Below are positions 26,036 through 35,944 of a stretch of DNA of 64,000 bases, in pieces. Made by a program: the position numbers and the translations under genes. Origin of the DNA: Lysinibacillus capsici (GTDB lineage: Bacteria; Bacillota; Bacilli; Bacillales_A; Planococcaceae); the NCBI RefSeq assembly GCF_003367505.1, contig NZ_PXXX01000009.1, positions 248,001-312,000 of the forward strand. Direction: 5' to 3'. Position 1 is the stretch's first letter, and every line of letters starts with the position of its first letter. The notes below the pieces were generated by a model that was not told where the DNA came from, searched no databases, and saw only the letters and a program-made list of their open reading frames with translations.

Positions 26036-27404
26036 CCTTAGCCCCCCTGTCCTGGAAAAATTGTTCGATTGTCTCTTTCGTTGTATGAATCATAAATGAC
26101 ATTTCCTCTTCAGAAATAATATAAGGTGGCATAAAATACAGAACATTGCCGAGCGGTCTGATGAGTAAGCCTTTCGTTAAAGCCCGTTGATAAATTTGAT
26201 AGCCGATACGCTCCTCACTGGCGAACGCTTCCTTTGTCCGCCGGTCCTTTACTAGTTCAATCGCTCCCACTAAACCAACTTGTCGGTATTCACCCACATA
26301 AGGCATATCACAAAAAGCTTCCATGGCTAACGCTCGCATGTATTGTCCCTTGTGCTGAATCATCTCCATCACTTGTTCCTCTTGAAACATCGTTAACACT
26401 TCCAGTGCCACACGACAGGCCAAAGTATTGCCTGAATAGCTATGCGAATGTAAAAAAGCCTTCATTGTTCCGTAATCATCATAAAAAGCGTCATAGATTT
26501 GCTCCGTCGTTAAGACAACTGATAAAGGTAAATAACCACCTGTTAGCCCCTTTGATAAACACATAAAATCTGGCATGATGTCCGCTTGTTGACAGGCAAA
26601 TAATGTACCGGTCCGACCAAAACCTACAGCAATTTCATCTGCAATGAAGTGCACATCATAATGTGAGCACAACGCCCGTAAGCGCTGTAAATAGACAGGC
26701 GGATACATTTTCATACCTGCTGCAGCCTGAATTAATGGTTCAATAATAACTGCCGTGATTTCCTCATGATGCGCTTGAAGTTGTTCCTCAACAAATTGAC
26801 TACATGGTGCATTACAGCTTGCTGGATCTTCCTGAAATGGACAGCGGAAGCAATCTGGCCCTTTGGCACGAACAGTATCTAATAACAGAGGCTGGTAAAC
26901 TTCATTGTAAAGCCCTACCCCTCCTATGGATAAAGCACCAATAGTTTCTCCATGATAGGCATCCGTCAAGGCGAGAAAGCGCTTTTTTGCTGGTTTCCCC
27001 GTCTGCATATGGTATTGAAAGCTCATTTTCAATGCAACTTCAATAGCAGATGAGCCATTATCGGCAAAAAAGACTTTATGTAATCCCTGGGGTGCTAATG
27101 CGGTTAATTTTTCAGCCAATTGTATGGCTGGTTCATGTGTAAAATTAGCAAAGATCGTATGCTCTAATGTAAATGCTTGCTCACTTAAAGCTTGGCTAAT
27201 ACGCGGATTGGCATGTCCAAATAAATTAACCCACCAAGAAGATACAGCATCCAAATAACGCTGATCATGTTCGTCATAAAGCCACACGCCTTGCCCCTTT
27301 TTTATGACGATGGGTGGAAATGCCTCATAGTCCTTCATTTGTGAGCATGGATGCCATACATGACGTAAATCTCTTAGCTGTAAATCAGTTAATGCTTGTT
27401 TCAT
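26028..27404 (-). CDS. bioA: Adenosylmethionine-8-amino-7-oxononanoate aminotransferase
   Basis: Makes 7,8-diaminopelargonate (DAPA) from KAPA using SAM as amino donor (some Bacillus homologues use lysine; not decidable here). 458 residues from ATG 27404, preceded by GAAAGG; an upstream in-frame TTG at 27422 is possible. Motifs: [64 protein letters not shown] and SKGLTGG with PLP lysine 285. The start overlaps bioD by 20 bases. Confidence 0.95.
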   Translation of the reverse strand: MKQALTDLQLRDLRHVWHPCSQMKDYEAFPPIVIKKGQGVWLYDEHDQRYLDAVSSWWVNLFGHANPRISQALSEQAFTLEHTIFANFTHEPAIQLAEKLTALAPQGLHKVFFADNGSSAIEVALKMSFQYHMQTGKPAKKRFLALTDAYHGETIGALSIGGVGLYNEVYQPLLLDTVRAKGPDCFRCPFQEDPASCNAPCSQFVEEQLQAHHEEITAVIIEPLIQAAAGMKMYPPVYLQRLRALCSHYDVHFIADEIAVGFGRTGTLFACQQADIMPDFMCLSKGLTGGYLPLSVVLTTEQIYDAFYDDYGTMKAFLHSHSYSGNTLACRVALEVLTMFQEEQVMEMIQHKGQYMRALAMEAFCDMPYVGEYRQVGLVGAIELVKDRRTKEAFASEERIGYQIYQRALTKGLLIRPLGNVLYFMPPYIISEEEMSFMIHTTKETIEQFFQDRGAKGG

Positions 27405-28089
27405 AGTTAAAAAACCTTTCAAACAGTGTGGTGTGCGTCATGGCATAATCCATTAGCTGTGACAAATTTTGTAGCTTTGGAATAATCGCATAGGGCAAGG
27501 GATGGTACTGTAAAATCGTTTGTATATTATCTTGCTCCATACCGCTACCTGTGTTCCCATTAAACACTATGCCAAGAACGTCAACTTCACGAGAGCGCAA
27601 TGCCTCTATTGTTAATAATGTGTGATTGATCGTCCCTAGGGATGTACTTGTAACAAGCACTACTGGCAGCTTGCTACTAACGATGACATCAAGCAGCGTC
27701 ATCCCATGAGGAGCAGTAAAAGGAACAAAAAGCCCTCCCGCTCCCTCACATATCACAACATCATAGGACGCTTGTAATAATTGAATCCGCAATAATAGCT
27801 CATTGACATCAATTTGCTGCCCCTCCAGTTGCGCAGCAAAATGTGGCGATGCAGCTTCTCTAAATGAATAGCTATTGAGATGCTCTTGTTGAAGCTTTTG
27901 TAAGGAGTACTTTTCATACATGGCTGTATCATGATAATAGCCACGACCGTTTTCGTATACCTCTCCTGTTTGCACAGGCTTGTATGGTGAAACTTTCAAG
28001 CCTTGTTTTTGTAAATGACACATCAACATGGTGGTGACAATTGTTTTCCCAACATCCGTATCTGTACCGACAACCCAAAAATGTTGCAT
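27385..28089 (-). CDS. bioD: Dethiobiotin synthetase
   Basis: ATP-dependent ring closure of DAPA with CO2. 234 residues. P-loop [15 protein letters not shown] (8-22), [17 protein letters not shown] (binding-site loop) and [14 protein letters not shown]. First gene of bioDAYB; GGGAGG six bases upstream of ATG. A GTTAAC-based BirA-type operator is immediately upstream. No bioF, bioW or bioI is present here, consistent with the separate bioXWF cluster known in B. sphaericus. Confidence 0.95.
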   Translation of the reverse strand: MQHFWVVGTDTDVGKTIVTTMLMCHLQKQGLKVSPYKPVQTGEVYENGRGYYHDTAMYEKYSLQKLQQEHLNSYSFREAASPHFAAQLEGQQIDVNELLLRIQLLQASYDVVICEGAGGLFVPFTAPHGMTLLDVIVSSKLPVVLVTSTSLGTINHTLLTIEALRSREVDVLGIVFNGNTGSGMEQDNIQTILQYHPLPYAIIPKLQNLSQLMDYAMTHTTLFERFFNYETSIN

Positions 28090-28109
28090 TGTTAACCTCC
28101 CTCTTTTAA

Positions 28110-28137
28110 GTTAACCATTAACACTATTTAAGTTAAC
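28110..28137 (-). promoter_or_regulatory. BirA-type biotin operator
   Basis: GTTAAC (28110-28115) and GTTAAC (28132-28137) separated by 16 bases reproduce the Bacillus BirA operator geometry (GTTAAC-N16-GTTAAC, the hexamer being its own complement). A third GTTAAC at 28091-28096 covers the ribosome binding site to start-codon spacer of bioD. Biotinyl-AMP-bound BirA would repress bioDAYB. A possible TTTACA -35 lies just upstream on the minus strand. Confidence 0.85.
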
Positions 28138-28221
28138 ACATATATTTTTGTTTTGTAAATGCTATTTCTATATTTTTCTGAATACACTATTTTTGTTAAT
28201 AAAAACAGCAAATTTTGTATT

Positions 28222-28270
28222 AAAATAAGAAAACGCTAAACTCCCACCATTTATGGCAAGAATCTAGCGT
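28222..28270 (-). terminator. Terminator of the DUF4177 gene
   Basis: 18-bp stem (28253-28270 with 28231-28248, including G-U pairs) with TTTA loop, followed on the minus strand by TTCTTATTTT. Begins ten bases after the stop codon. Confidence 0.8.
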
Positions 28271-28280
28271 TCATTGATAG

Positions 28281-28463
28281 TCATGATAATAATCTCTCAA
28301 AAATGATTTCATAGTCTGTTGGTTTCCCATGTCCATTATAAGCAATCGGCAATACTTGCACTAAACGCCAACCTTGCTCCGCGTATTCTTCGATTGTTTT
28401 CCGATAGGTAGATTCCTGAAAAAAGCTACCTAAATGTGTTTGTACAAATTTATACTCATACAT
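28281..28463 (-). CDS. DUF4177-type small protein
   Basis: 60 residues: YEYKFVQTHLGSF, YAEQGWRLVQVLPIAY and DYEIIFERLL match the DUF4177 pattern (a small beta-alpha-beta domain of unknown function, often near stress or envelope genes). GGGGGTGA six bases before ATG and a strong terminator after the stop show a complete monocistronic gene. No function assigned. Confidence 0.82.
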   Translation of the reverse strand: MYEYKFVQTHLGSFFQESTYRKTIEEYAEQGWRLVQVLPIAYNGHGKPTDYEIIFERLLS

Positions 28464-28602
28464 TGACTCACCCCCTGTAAATCTTTACGTAACTACGGAG
28501 TCAAGGTTTCAATAATTAGTAGGTTCTCGCTTTTGAATATTATGATTATTTTAAAGGATTTTCATCTTCACTCGTAGTATTAAACTACATGGGGGTGGTA
28601 GT

Positions 28603-29067
28603 ATGTTTGGCATTTTTAAAGAACCAGCGAAGATCATCGATACATATGAACAAGTGCATTCAATTTTAAAATCATTACTTACCTATGAACTAAAAGAATT
28701 ACCTAATCGTTATGAATTTTGGTATCGTGTGGCCATCCGTCAAGAGGAGTATCGGACATTACAAGCAGAGCATCGGGCAAAAATCTCAATGACTTCTGCC
28801 GTAGGGCGTTTTCATCAAACACAATATGAAGTGATGACACAGAAATTAGCAAAGTTTGAACGCTTATCCGATATTTATAAACTATTTTGTATTGAAGAAG
28901 AACGAGAGCTATTAAACCATCGTCTCTCTTTTCATCAAGAAACGATTGCTGCCATCTATGACCATGTTCAACATAAAGAGCTTTATACGTACAGTGATAG
29001 TGTTCAACAACAATTTTGGGAGGCCATCCGTGATGATCTACTCCATGCTATCGCACACCTAGATTAA
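28603..29067 (+). CDS. Uncharacterised 154-residue protein
   Basis: Not recognised. The protein is helix-rich, charged, without signal peptide or membrane helix; it begins FGIFKEPAKIIDTYEQV and contains EFWYRVAIRQEEYRTLQ and a C-terminal HAIAHLD. GGGGGTGG lies just upstream of the ATG and a terminator follows nine bases after the stop, so it is a well-formed monocistronic gene. Nothing in the flanking genes (DUF4177 protein, response regulator) indicates a role. Confidence 0.75.
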   Translation: MFGIFKEPAKIIDTYEQVHSILKSLLTYELKELPNRYEFWYRVAIRQEEYRTLQAEHRAKISMTSAVGRFHQTQYEVMTQKLAKFERLSDIYKLFCIEEERELLNHRLSFHQETIAAIYDHVQHKELYTYSDSVQQQFWEAIRDDLLHAIAHLD

Positions 29068-29075
29068 TTTTTTAG

Positions 29076-29118
29076 AGACTTCATTTCTAATGGGAAATAG
29101 AAGTCTTTATTTATTTTT
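29076..29118 (+). terminator. Terminator of the 154-residue gene
   Basis: AGACTTC-ATTTC pairs with GAAAT-GAAGTCT (29076-29087 with 29094-29106, one bulged A) and is followed by TTATTTATTTTT. Confidence 0.85.
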
Positions 29119-29245
29119 AGTAAACTCGCATGATTATTTTAACCTAAAGGTTATAGAGATTCTAAAATCATTCGACCTCTAAGTCTTCTAATTCCCAACA
29201 TAGACAAAAGTTGGTATATTTGAAATAGGAAGGTGATTAATAGAT

Positions 29246-29947
29246 ATGTCGAACGAGAAAATTTTAATAGTGGAAGATGATATAGATATTATGGAGGTTT
29301 TATCGCTCACGCTAGCTAATGCTAACTATAATGTATTAAAGGCATCATCTCTATCCAGTGGCTGGCATCTCGCTGTCACGCAACAACCAGATTTAATCTT
29401 GTTAGATGTTAATTTACCAGATGGTACAGGCTTCGAGTTAGCCAAAAGAATCCGTGATGTATCGGATGTCATTATCATTTTTGTGACCGTCAATCATCTA
29501 ATTGAACAGAAACTTGAGGGCTTTGAGGTGGGGGCAGATGATTATATGACAAAGCCATTTATTCCAAAAGAATTATTGGCCCGTATCCAAGCAAATTTAA
29601 AAAGAAGAAACCCAACAAAGAAAAGTAATATTGTACATATAGATAATCTGTCCATACATTTAGATGAGAAAAATGTTTATAAGGATGGACAGCTTTTAAA
29701 TTTATTTACGAAGGAGAAGCTACTCCTCTTTTTTCTAATTGAGCATGCGAATCAAGTGATTAGTGTCGATCAACTCATTGATCATGTGTGGGGCTATGAC
29801 GGTGTCACTGATTTGAAAACCGTATCTGTCCATATTAGTACGCTTCGTCGTAAAATTGAAGATATCCCCTCAAAGCCGAAATGGATTCAAACAGTGAGAG
29901 GCTTTGGCTACCAATTCGTTTATAAAAAAGAGAGTGGTGAGAAGTAA
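29246..29947 (+). CDS. OmpR-family response regulator
   Basis: 233 residues. Receiver domain (1-115) with acidic pair Glu10/Asp11-Asp12, phospho-acceptor Asp54 in LILLDVNLPDG, FVTVN switch strand and MTKPF lysine; C-terminal winged helix (about 130-230) with VWGYDGVTDLKTVSVHIST and WIQTVRGFGYQF. Preceded by GGAAGGTGA. Its convergent neighbour is a giant histidine kinase, which may be its partner, although no operon links them. Confidence 0.93.
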   Translation: MSNEKILIVEDDIDIMEVLSLTLANANYNVLKASSLSSGWHLAVTQQPDLILLDVNLPDGTGFELAKRIRDVSDVIIIFVTVNHLIEQKLEGFEVGADDYMTKPFIPKELLARIQANLKRRNPTKKSNIVHIDNLSIHLDEKNVYKDGQLLNLFTKEKLLLFFLIEHANQVISVDQLIDHVWGYDGVTDLKTVSVHISTLRRKIEDIPSKPKWIQTVRGFGYQFVYKKESGEK

Positions 29948-29970
29948 GAAAACACTCACCACCCCTTTTT
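29934..29970. terminator. Bidirectional terminator between response regulator and giant kinase
   Basis: GTGGTGAG (29934-29941) pairs with CTCACCAC (29955-29962). T runs follow on both strands (CCCCTTTTT plus, TCTCTTTTTT minus). The stem overlaps the 3' end of the response regulator gene. Confidence 0.75.
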
Positions 29971-32900
29971 AATTTTTTACCAATACCTTAACTAGTGGTA
30001 ATGTAAAGCTAAATATGCTTCCTTCATTTTCAAGACTTTCAACAAAAATCTCACCATTATGCTGGCGAACAATTTGTTTACAGATAGCTAAGCCAATGCC
30101 ATGCGAATGTGCTTCATGAGTGTTAGTTGCTCGATAATAGCTATCAAAAATAAAGGGAAGATCACTCTCAGCAATACCAATGCCACTATCTGCAATCGAA
30201 CAAAACAAGTGCTTGTCCTCTACATGGAAGGACAATTGAATACCACCATTTGATGTATATTTCATTGCATTGGTCATGATATTTTCAATCACTTGATTGA
30301 TTCGCGTTTTATCAATCAGTAGCTGAGCTTCTTCATGACCGTAAAAGTGAGCACTGAATGCTAATCCTGATTGTTTTACTTCATCCTCATAACGGGTTGC
30401 CATTTGTAAAAATAATTCCTTTGCCTTTACCTCTGTAAAAGAAAATTCTGCTCTACCAGCTTCTAGATTTGCTAAATCAAACAAATCTTGAATTAAGTTA
30501 TTTAATGATAATAGCCTTTCTTTACTTCGTATTAAATATTTCTTTCTGGCTACTGCGTCATCAATCACGCCCTCTAGCATAAGTTCTATATACCCTAATG
30601 TAGAGGTTAACGGGGAGCGTAATTCATGGGAAATACTATGCAAGAGTTTTTTACGTTCCAGTTCATTTTTTTCTAAACGTTCATTCATTTTTATCAAATG
30701 CCGATTCGTCTCATCTAGCTCCCTAGTACGCAACTGAACACGTTTTTCTAAATCTCCATATATTTTCGCATTTTCAAAAGAAACGGCAATTTGAGCCGCA
30801 ATTACTTTCAATAGCTGAACATGAGATGGATGGAAGGCATTCGTCATTAAAGTATTCTCAAAATACAATATCGAAATAATTTCATTTTGATGGATAATCG
30901 GTAGGCAAAGAATAGATTTAGCCGTCGAATAGGAGAAAAGAGGATGCTGTGTTATTTGTGTATTGTCGATAATCACATGCTCTTTACTATTAAGAACATA
31001 GCGTATAATCGATTGCATATTCGCATTAAAATTCTCCATACTTTGTTGATCATACATCGTAAATGTTTTTTCCGCAGCTTCCGCCTTTGCTAACACCAAT
31101 AATTCATGCTGCTGTTTATGAATGAAATAGCCACTATCTGCCCCCACATGCTTTAACAGTGAAAACAATATTTTATGCAGTAATTCTTCCATACGAATAG
31201 CTGTTGCAAATGATTGAGTCGTTTCAAAAACCGTCATCATATCAAACGTGAGTGATTCTCTACTGTGATTCTCCAGTTTGCGATGCACTTGATATTCTCT
31301 TGCCCATCTGCTAGCAACTGTTTCTGCTCCCCACGTTTCAATACTTTGAATACCATTCAATATATAATGCCTTGCCGTTTTCTTTTGCTGTTTTGCGAGA
31401 TAATAGTTAGCAGCTCGTTCATATGCTAAGGCTGTATCCTGGACAAAACCATTCATACTTGCTAATCGTATTGCTCGGTCATAATAGAGGTCTGCCTCAC
31501 TGTCGTTGTTGTGTAAACGGTAATTCTCTGCCATTAATAAAGCATAGAGATGCTCATAATTTTCTGAAGAATAAACAGCCCATTTCTTAAATTTCTTGAG
31601 GCTTTGACGTATATCCGTTAAAAATAACCTCTGCTCCTGTACCTGACAATTTTGACTATGCAGAAAGTGAAATTGCCACATGGCCCGATAAAAATAATAG
31701 ACCGTGGTGATTGGTAATGTATAACTTTCCTTACTTAGCTTCTTTAATTCAACCAGAATCGCTTTCCCTTGTATTTCATCCGCTAATAAAAAGGACATTT
31801 GTAAACGCACTGAATAATGCATGATTTTAATAGCAGGCTGATCCTGTATTGTGATAGGACAGGCCCAATGTACAGGATGATGAGGAGAGCGGAGGATATT
31901 CATCCATCTCCCCATTTCGGCTAAAAAGTCAATCGAAAGGGTACTTGCATGAATAGAAAATTCATCTTGTTGTCGTCTAATTTCTTGTTGTAAATCCTCT
32001 AGGTTAACACCCTGAATAAGGCGTATAGCGACAATAAAACATGATGCTGAGGATACTAAATGATATAAGCCAAGCTCTTGGCTTTTTGCTTGAGCCTCAT
32101 TAATATATTGAATACTGGTTTCATAGGGCTCTGTCCAATGACTGATAAACACGCCATACACATAATAAGTATGGCCCTTGATATATATGCTTTCTTGGTT
32201 ATCCGCAACAATGATGGCAAGTTTGCCAAAGCGAGTGGCTTCTTTTATATTGGCAAAACCTGCATTTAAAAGCATAGCATAGTTAATCAATACCATGCCG
32301 CTTTTCGATGTAGCGCCATACTTCAACTGTAAACGCAGCCCTTTCATTAAAAGAATGCCTGTTAAGTTAGGATTTAATAGGAAAGCACTTGCCGTCATAT
32401 TAATAATTAAATGAATCAAAATATCAATTTCTTTACTATTCGTTGGCGGATGCTGCAACAAGTCTTGGTCAGACATATGTCGCAATGCCCATTTCAACAA
32501 TAGATACTCTTTTAGAAGCTGTGACTTTTTAGGATATGCTGAAATTTTAAGATTCGCAACTTGAAAACCTGCCAAGCCTGCTTCTAGACCAATAGTAGGG
32601 TTATCGGACTCAATGTATAATACCGTTTTCAAATTGTTAATCATCAGTTTTTCTAATTTTGTCTCTGCGTGCTGCAAAGCTTCTGTTAAATGCATTTCCG
32701 ATTGTTCGTAGTGGCCAGTTAAATATTCACATTCACCTAAATTTGCATATAATTTAACCGACTGTTCTCTCCTAGTCTCCCAATGATCAGGCGTCAATAG
32801 TTCTTTACTAGTTGTAAAAAATTTTAGCGCATTATCAAAGAGCCCTATTCTTTTAGCCTCAATACCGAGTTGATAATTCCAGATAGCCAGCTTTTGCTTT

Positions 32901-35104
32901 TCTTCCCCAGTCAATAAGTGGCGACTGTAATTGAAATGCATGACGATTTCGCTTAATCGATCATGATCTGCAGCCATTTGAGAGTCATCTGTTAAAAGCT
33001 GGCCAATTTGATAATGGTATTTAGCACGCAATTGCCCTGATAAGTCCTGATAAGCTACTTGTTGAATACGATCGTGAACAAATTGGAATTTGGTAGAAAA
33101 TGTATGTAAAATTCCTTCATGCTCTAACGTACTTGCCCATTTATAATGGGCATCTAACGGAATAATAAAGCCATTCTCAACAAGTGTTTCCAGGTGTTTT
33201 AATAACGCTTGAGCTGATAAGGACACGAGCTTTAAGACATCTGTAAATTCAAAGCGCTGACCAAAACATGCAACTATGCGTAAAATCTCATGGGCTTCTG
33301 TTGTTAAATTAGCCATTCTAGTTTCAATAAAGACAAGTAGCTCGTTGTTCAATCGGGATAAATTAAATTTCTTACGATTAAACTCCCATTCTTTTGTTGT
33401 TGCATTAAAATAAATTGTGTTATCTTGCTGGAGTGATCGAAACGCCTCTTTCACAAATAACGGATTCCCTTTGGTCAAATTAAATAATTGCTTGGCAATT
33501 ATCTGTATGGTATGAGGCTTTGCCTGGAAAGATGCCTCCAACCATTGTTGAACATGTTGTTCCTGAAGCAAGGGTAAATGGATATGATGACCGCTCGAAA
33601 AACTAGAAGTTCTTTGCTGATTTTCCTCCTCTGCGCTGTCCTTATTCACTCGGAATGTACCAATCATCATAAAGTATCCTGCTCGGTGTTGCTCAAAAAT
33701 TTGGGTCATAATTTCAACTGTACTTTGATTGGCCCAATGCAAATCATCTACAAACCATATAACTGGTTTCTTCTGCATAGCAAATGTTAATAAAATTTTT
33801 TGAATCGATATAAACGTATAGGAATGGAGCTGTTTTGTATTTTGGCTAACTTCTTTTTGGAAGTGTACTTCCTCCTTCACAAACCATTTAAGTTCAGGTA
33901 ATAGATGGATAAGTTCATCTGTCACAACTAATTTAACCTCTTGAAATAATTTTTTCCATAAATGGACAGACCTTTCACCTTCCATATAAATAAATTTCAA
34001 TAAACTCCTTAAAGGATGTATAACAATGGAATAGTCATTTTCTAATTGCAATTGCTCATACTTAGTTGTAATAAAATAGCCTTTTGCGGCCGCTATTTCA
34101 CCCTTTAATTCTTGAACTAACTTGGACTTTCCATACCCTGCTTGTCCTGATATCGTAACCATCTTTTTGTCACCTTTTGCAACCTGACGAAAAACAGAGG
34201 AAAGCTCTGCGAATTGCGATTCTCTCCCATAAAGCTTAGTAGACAGTCCCGTATTCAGATGCAAATCCTGTTCACCAAGCAGGAAATTTTCAAGCGGTTC
34301 GTTTACTAAAAGTTTCTGTTGGATTTGTAGCAAATCCTCTCTCAAACCAATGGCACTTTGATAACGATCAGCTGGGTTTTTAGCTAATAGCTTTTCAATC
34401 ATTTCCCAAAGCAATGAATGATAACGACTGTCTAAACTTACCAATGGTTCTGGTTTTTTTGTGATGATTTCATAAATCAAATCGACGGCATCCTTTGCTT
34501 GAAAAGGCAATTGACCGCCCAGTATTTCGTAAAAAATGGTCCCCAGTGCATATAAATCTGTCCGATAGTCTACCTCTAAATGAAGTCTGCCAGTTTGCTC
34601 AGGTGCATAATAGGGTAGCTGTTCTAGTCGTTCATAGGGATTTTCAATCACAACTGGAGATTCTACATCATATTTTGTACTAAATTCAGAGCTTAATAGT
34701 TTTATTTTTAAAGAATTAGGATTGATTAAGATTTGATTAGGATGTAGGTGTAGATAAAGTAAACCACTTTGTTGCATTTTCATACAAATATTGACAAGGT
34801 CAATGGCAATCTGGAGAAATTGATGCAAAGAAATCAATTTATTACTGAATTGCTTTAAGGGGACTCCATTAAAATTTTCATAGATGATCGCATATTGATC
34901 ATCTATATAATCAATAGCTATTGGCTTTAATAACCAAGGATTTTGCTCATTCGAAAACAAGGAAAATTCATATTGTAGTTTGGCTCTTGTCTCTGCTGAA
35001 TTATGATGAACACTTTTTACCAGTACCAGTTTGTTAAACTTCTTCATATACATTCTCTGTAGATGCCAATCTTGACTAGACTGTAAAAGAATGCAATCGT
35101 TCAT
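29969..35104 (-). CDS. Giant multidomain sensor: pseudokinase, NTPase, TPR-like, GAF, histidine kinase
   Basis: 1711 residues from ATG 35104 (GGAGG eight bases upstream). Residues 1-280 form a Ser/Thr-kinase fold: Lys30 (LVLVKSV), APEQTGR and DYRTDLYALGTIFYEIL are present, but the catalytic loop reads YLHLHPNQIL with His119 where the catalytic Asp should be, and no DFG is seen (LLSSEFST). An AAA16/ORC-like NTPase follows with Walker A GQAGYGKSK (Lys326) and Walker B VIWFVDDLHWAN, then a long helical TPR-like region (about 600-1270), a GAF domain (about 1290-1440), a coiled coil, HisKA with His1493 (HSISHELRSPLTS) and an ATPase with ENIMTNAMKYTSNGG, DSGIGI and SHGIGLAI. No membrane segment, so cytosolic. 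The architecture matches known trifunctional kinase/ATPase/histidine kinases; the signal is unknown. Confidence 0.92.
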   Translation of the reverse strand: MNDCILLQSSQDWHLQRMYMKKFNKLVLVKSVHHNSAETRAKLQYEFSLFSNEQNPWLLKPIAIDYIDDQYAIIYENFNGVPLKQFSNKLISLHQFLQIAIDLVNICMKMQQSGLLYLHLHPNQILINPNSLKIKLLSSEFSTKYDVESPVVIENPYERLEQLPYYAPEQTGRLHLEVDYRTDLYALGTIFYEILGGQLPFQAKDAVDLIYEIITKKPEPLVSLDSRYHSLLWEMIEKLLAKNPADRYQSAIGLREDLLQIQQKLLVNEPLENFLLGEQDLHLNTGLSTKLYGRESQFAELSSVFRQVAKGDKKMVTISGQAGYGKSKLVQELKGEIAAAKGYFITTKYEQLQLENDYSIVIHPLRSLLKFIYMEGERSVHLWKKLFQEVKLVVTDELIHLLPELKWFVKEEVHFQKEVSQNTKQLHSYTFISIQKILLTFAMQKKPVIWFVDDLHWANQSTVEIMTQIFEQHRAGYFMMIGTFRVNKDSAEEENQQRTSSFSSGHHIHLPLLQEQHVQQWLEASFQAKPHTIQIIAKQLFNLTKGNPLFVKEAFRSLQQDNTIYFNATTKEWEFNRKKFNLSRLNNELLVFIETRMANLTTEAHEILRIVACFGQRFEFTDVLKLVSLSAQALLKHLETLVENGFIIPLDAHYKWASTLEHEGILHTFSTKFQFVHDRIQQVAYQDLSGQLRAKYHYQIGQLLTDDSQMAADHDRLSEIVMHFNYSRHLLTGEEKQKLAIWNYQLGIEAKRIGLFDNALKFFTTSKELLTPDHWETRREQSVKLYANLGECEYLTGHYEQSEMHLTEALQHAETKLEKLMINNLKTVLYIESDNPTIGLEAGLAGFQVANLKISAYPKKSQLLKEYLLLKWALRHMSDQDLLQHPPTNSKEIDILIHLIINMTASAFLLNPNLTGILLMKGLRLQLKYGATSKSGMVLINYAMLLNAGFANIKEATRFGKLAIIVADNQESIYIKGHTYYVYGVFISHWTEPYETSIQYINEAQAKSQELGLYHLVSSASCFIVAIRLIQGVNLEDLQQEIRRQQDEFSIHASTLSIDFLAEMGRWMNILRSPHHPVHWACPITIQDQPAIKIMHYSVRLQMSFLLADEIQGKAILVELKKLSKESYTLPITTVYYFYRAMWQFHFLHSQNCQVQEQRLFLTDIRQSLKKFKKWAVYSSENYEHLYALLMAENYRLHNNDSEADLYYDRAIRLASMNGFVQDTALAYERAANYYLAKQQKKTARHYILNGIQSIETWGAETVASRWAREYQVHRKLENHSRESLTFDMMTVFETTQSFATAIRMEELLHKILFSLLKHVGADSGYFIHKQQHELLVLAKAEAAEKTFTMYDQQSMENFNANMQSIIRYVLNSKEHVIIDNTQITQHPLFSYSTAKSILCLPIIHQNEIISILYFENTLMTNAFHPSHVQLLKVIAAQIAVSFENAKIYGDLEKRVQLRTRELDETNRHLIKMNERLEKNELERKKLLHSISHELRSPLTSTLGYIELMLEGVIDDAVARKKYLIRSKERLLSLNNLIQDLFDLANLEAGRAEFSFTEVKAKELFLQMATRYEDEVKQSGLAFSAHFYGHEEAQLLIDKTRINQVIENIMTNAMKYTSNGGIQLSFHVEDKHLFCSIADSGIGIAESDLPFIFDSYYRATNTHEAHSHGIGLAICKQIVRQHNGEIFVESLENEGSIFSFTLPLVKVLVKN

Positions 35105-35170
35105 ACACAATCCCTCCTCTTCTATGCTAGTTATATATCATCTTTGTAACCGCTTTATATTTTTGCAATG

Positions 35171-35820
35171 CTACTCTTCGAATGAACAGATAGTAGCGCT
35201 TCTCAATAACTCCTCTTTACTTGTTGTAGTGTCGATCATAATAGGACAGATATCCTTTACATAAAAAACACCAGTAAAGGAATACTTGCTCGTAGATTTT
35301 GATCGACTAGAAAGATGCAGAGGTTTTTGTTTTTATCTTTTGTTACTCTTACATTTTCTAACATTACTTGTTCTTTAAGTACACGATTGGATGTACGGGA
35401 ATAAAAATTTTTGTAATGCTGTCAGAAATGGTATGTTGCTCAATAAGCTTATTATAATATTTCTCCAATAAATGCGCTTCGCCTTTTATTAAAGAAAATT
35501 TTGGAACAAGTGATCTGGTGTTTCTACATAATATGTAATCTGCTCATATCGTCTTTTCGTGCTTAATTCTGCTAGTGCAGGCTGGAATTTTGTCATTTCA
35601 ATCTGTTCACTACATACCAAAGGATGGCTGTTGCTCTGTCATAGACTGTATTTGATTGATCTCTTCGTTATTGGTACTTCCATATAGCCATGTTGAACAT
35701 TGCGGTTTTGTAATCTTGTACTAATTCGTGCTGTTAATACACTTCCCCTTTTATCTCAGGCATACAATTTTCAACATATCAATCTTTCGCTAAAACAAAG
35801 CCCTCCTGTAAATCAATCAT
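35171..35820 (-). pseudogene. Decayed gene, about 210 codons with multiple frameshifts
   Basis: On the minus strand an ATG at 35820 (MIDLQEGFVLAKD) begins a chain of protein-like stretches that must be joined by about seven frame changes: MPEIKG, SVLTARISTRLQNRNVQHGY, MTEQQPSF, EQIEMTKFQPALAELSTKRR, PKFSLIKGEAHLLEKYYNKL, EQVMLENVRVTKDKNKNL and KDICPIMIDTTTSKEELLRS, ending SFEE and TAG at 35171. Two joins fall in AAAAGGGG and AAAATTTT runs. The product is not recognised. It lies between the giant kinase and a membrane-protein gene, in an 840-base stretch with no intact gene. Confidence 0.6.
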
Positions 35821-35888
35821 TCTCAGTACATTAAAACTATAAAATCCGAAGGTTAAAATTAGTTTAAATAGTATTAAAATCAATCAAT

Positions 35889-35927
35889 AAAAAAATAGTC
35901 AATGTTTTGATCACAAAACATTGACTA
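35889..35927 (-). terminator. Terminator of the 347-residue membrane protein gene
   Basis: 14-bp stem TAGTCAATGTTTTG/CAAAACATTGACTA around ATCA; seven T follow on the minus strand (A run at 35889-35895), 18 bases after the stop. Confidence 0.92.
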
Positions 35928-35944
35928 CTTTTTTATAAGTAATT

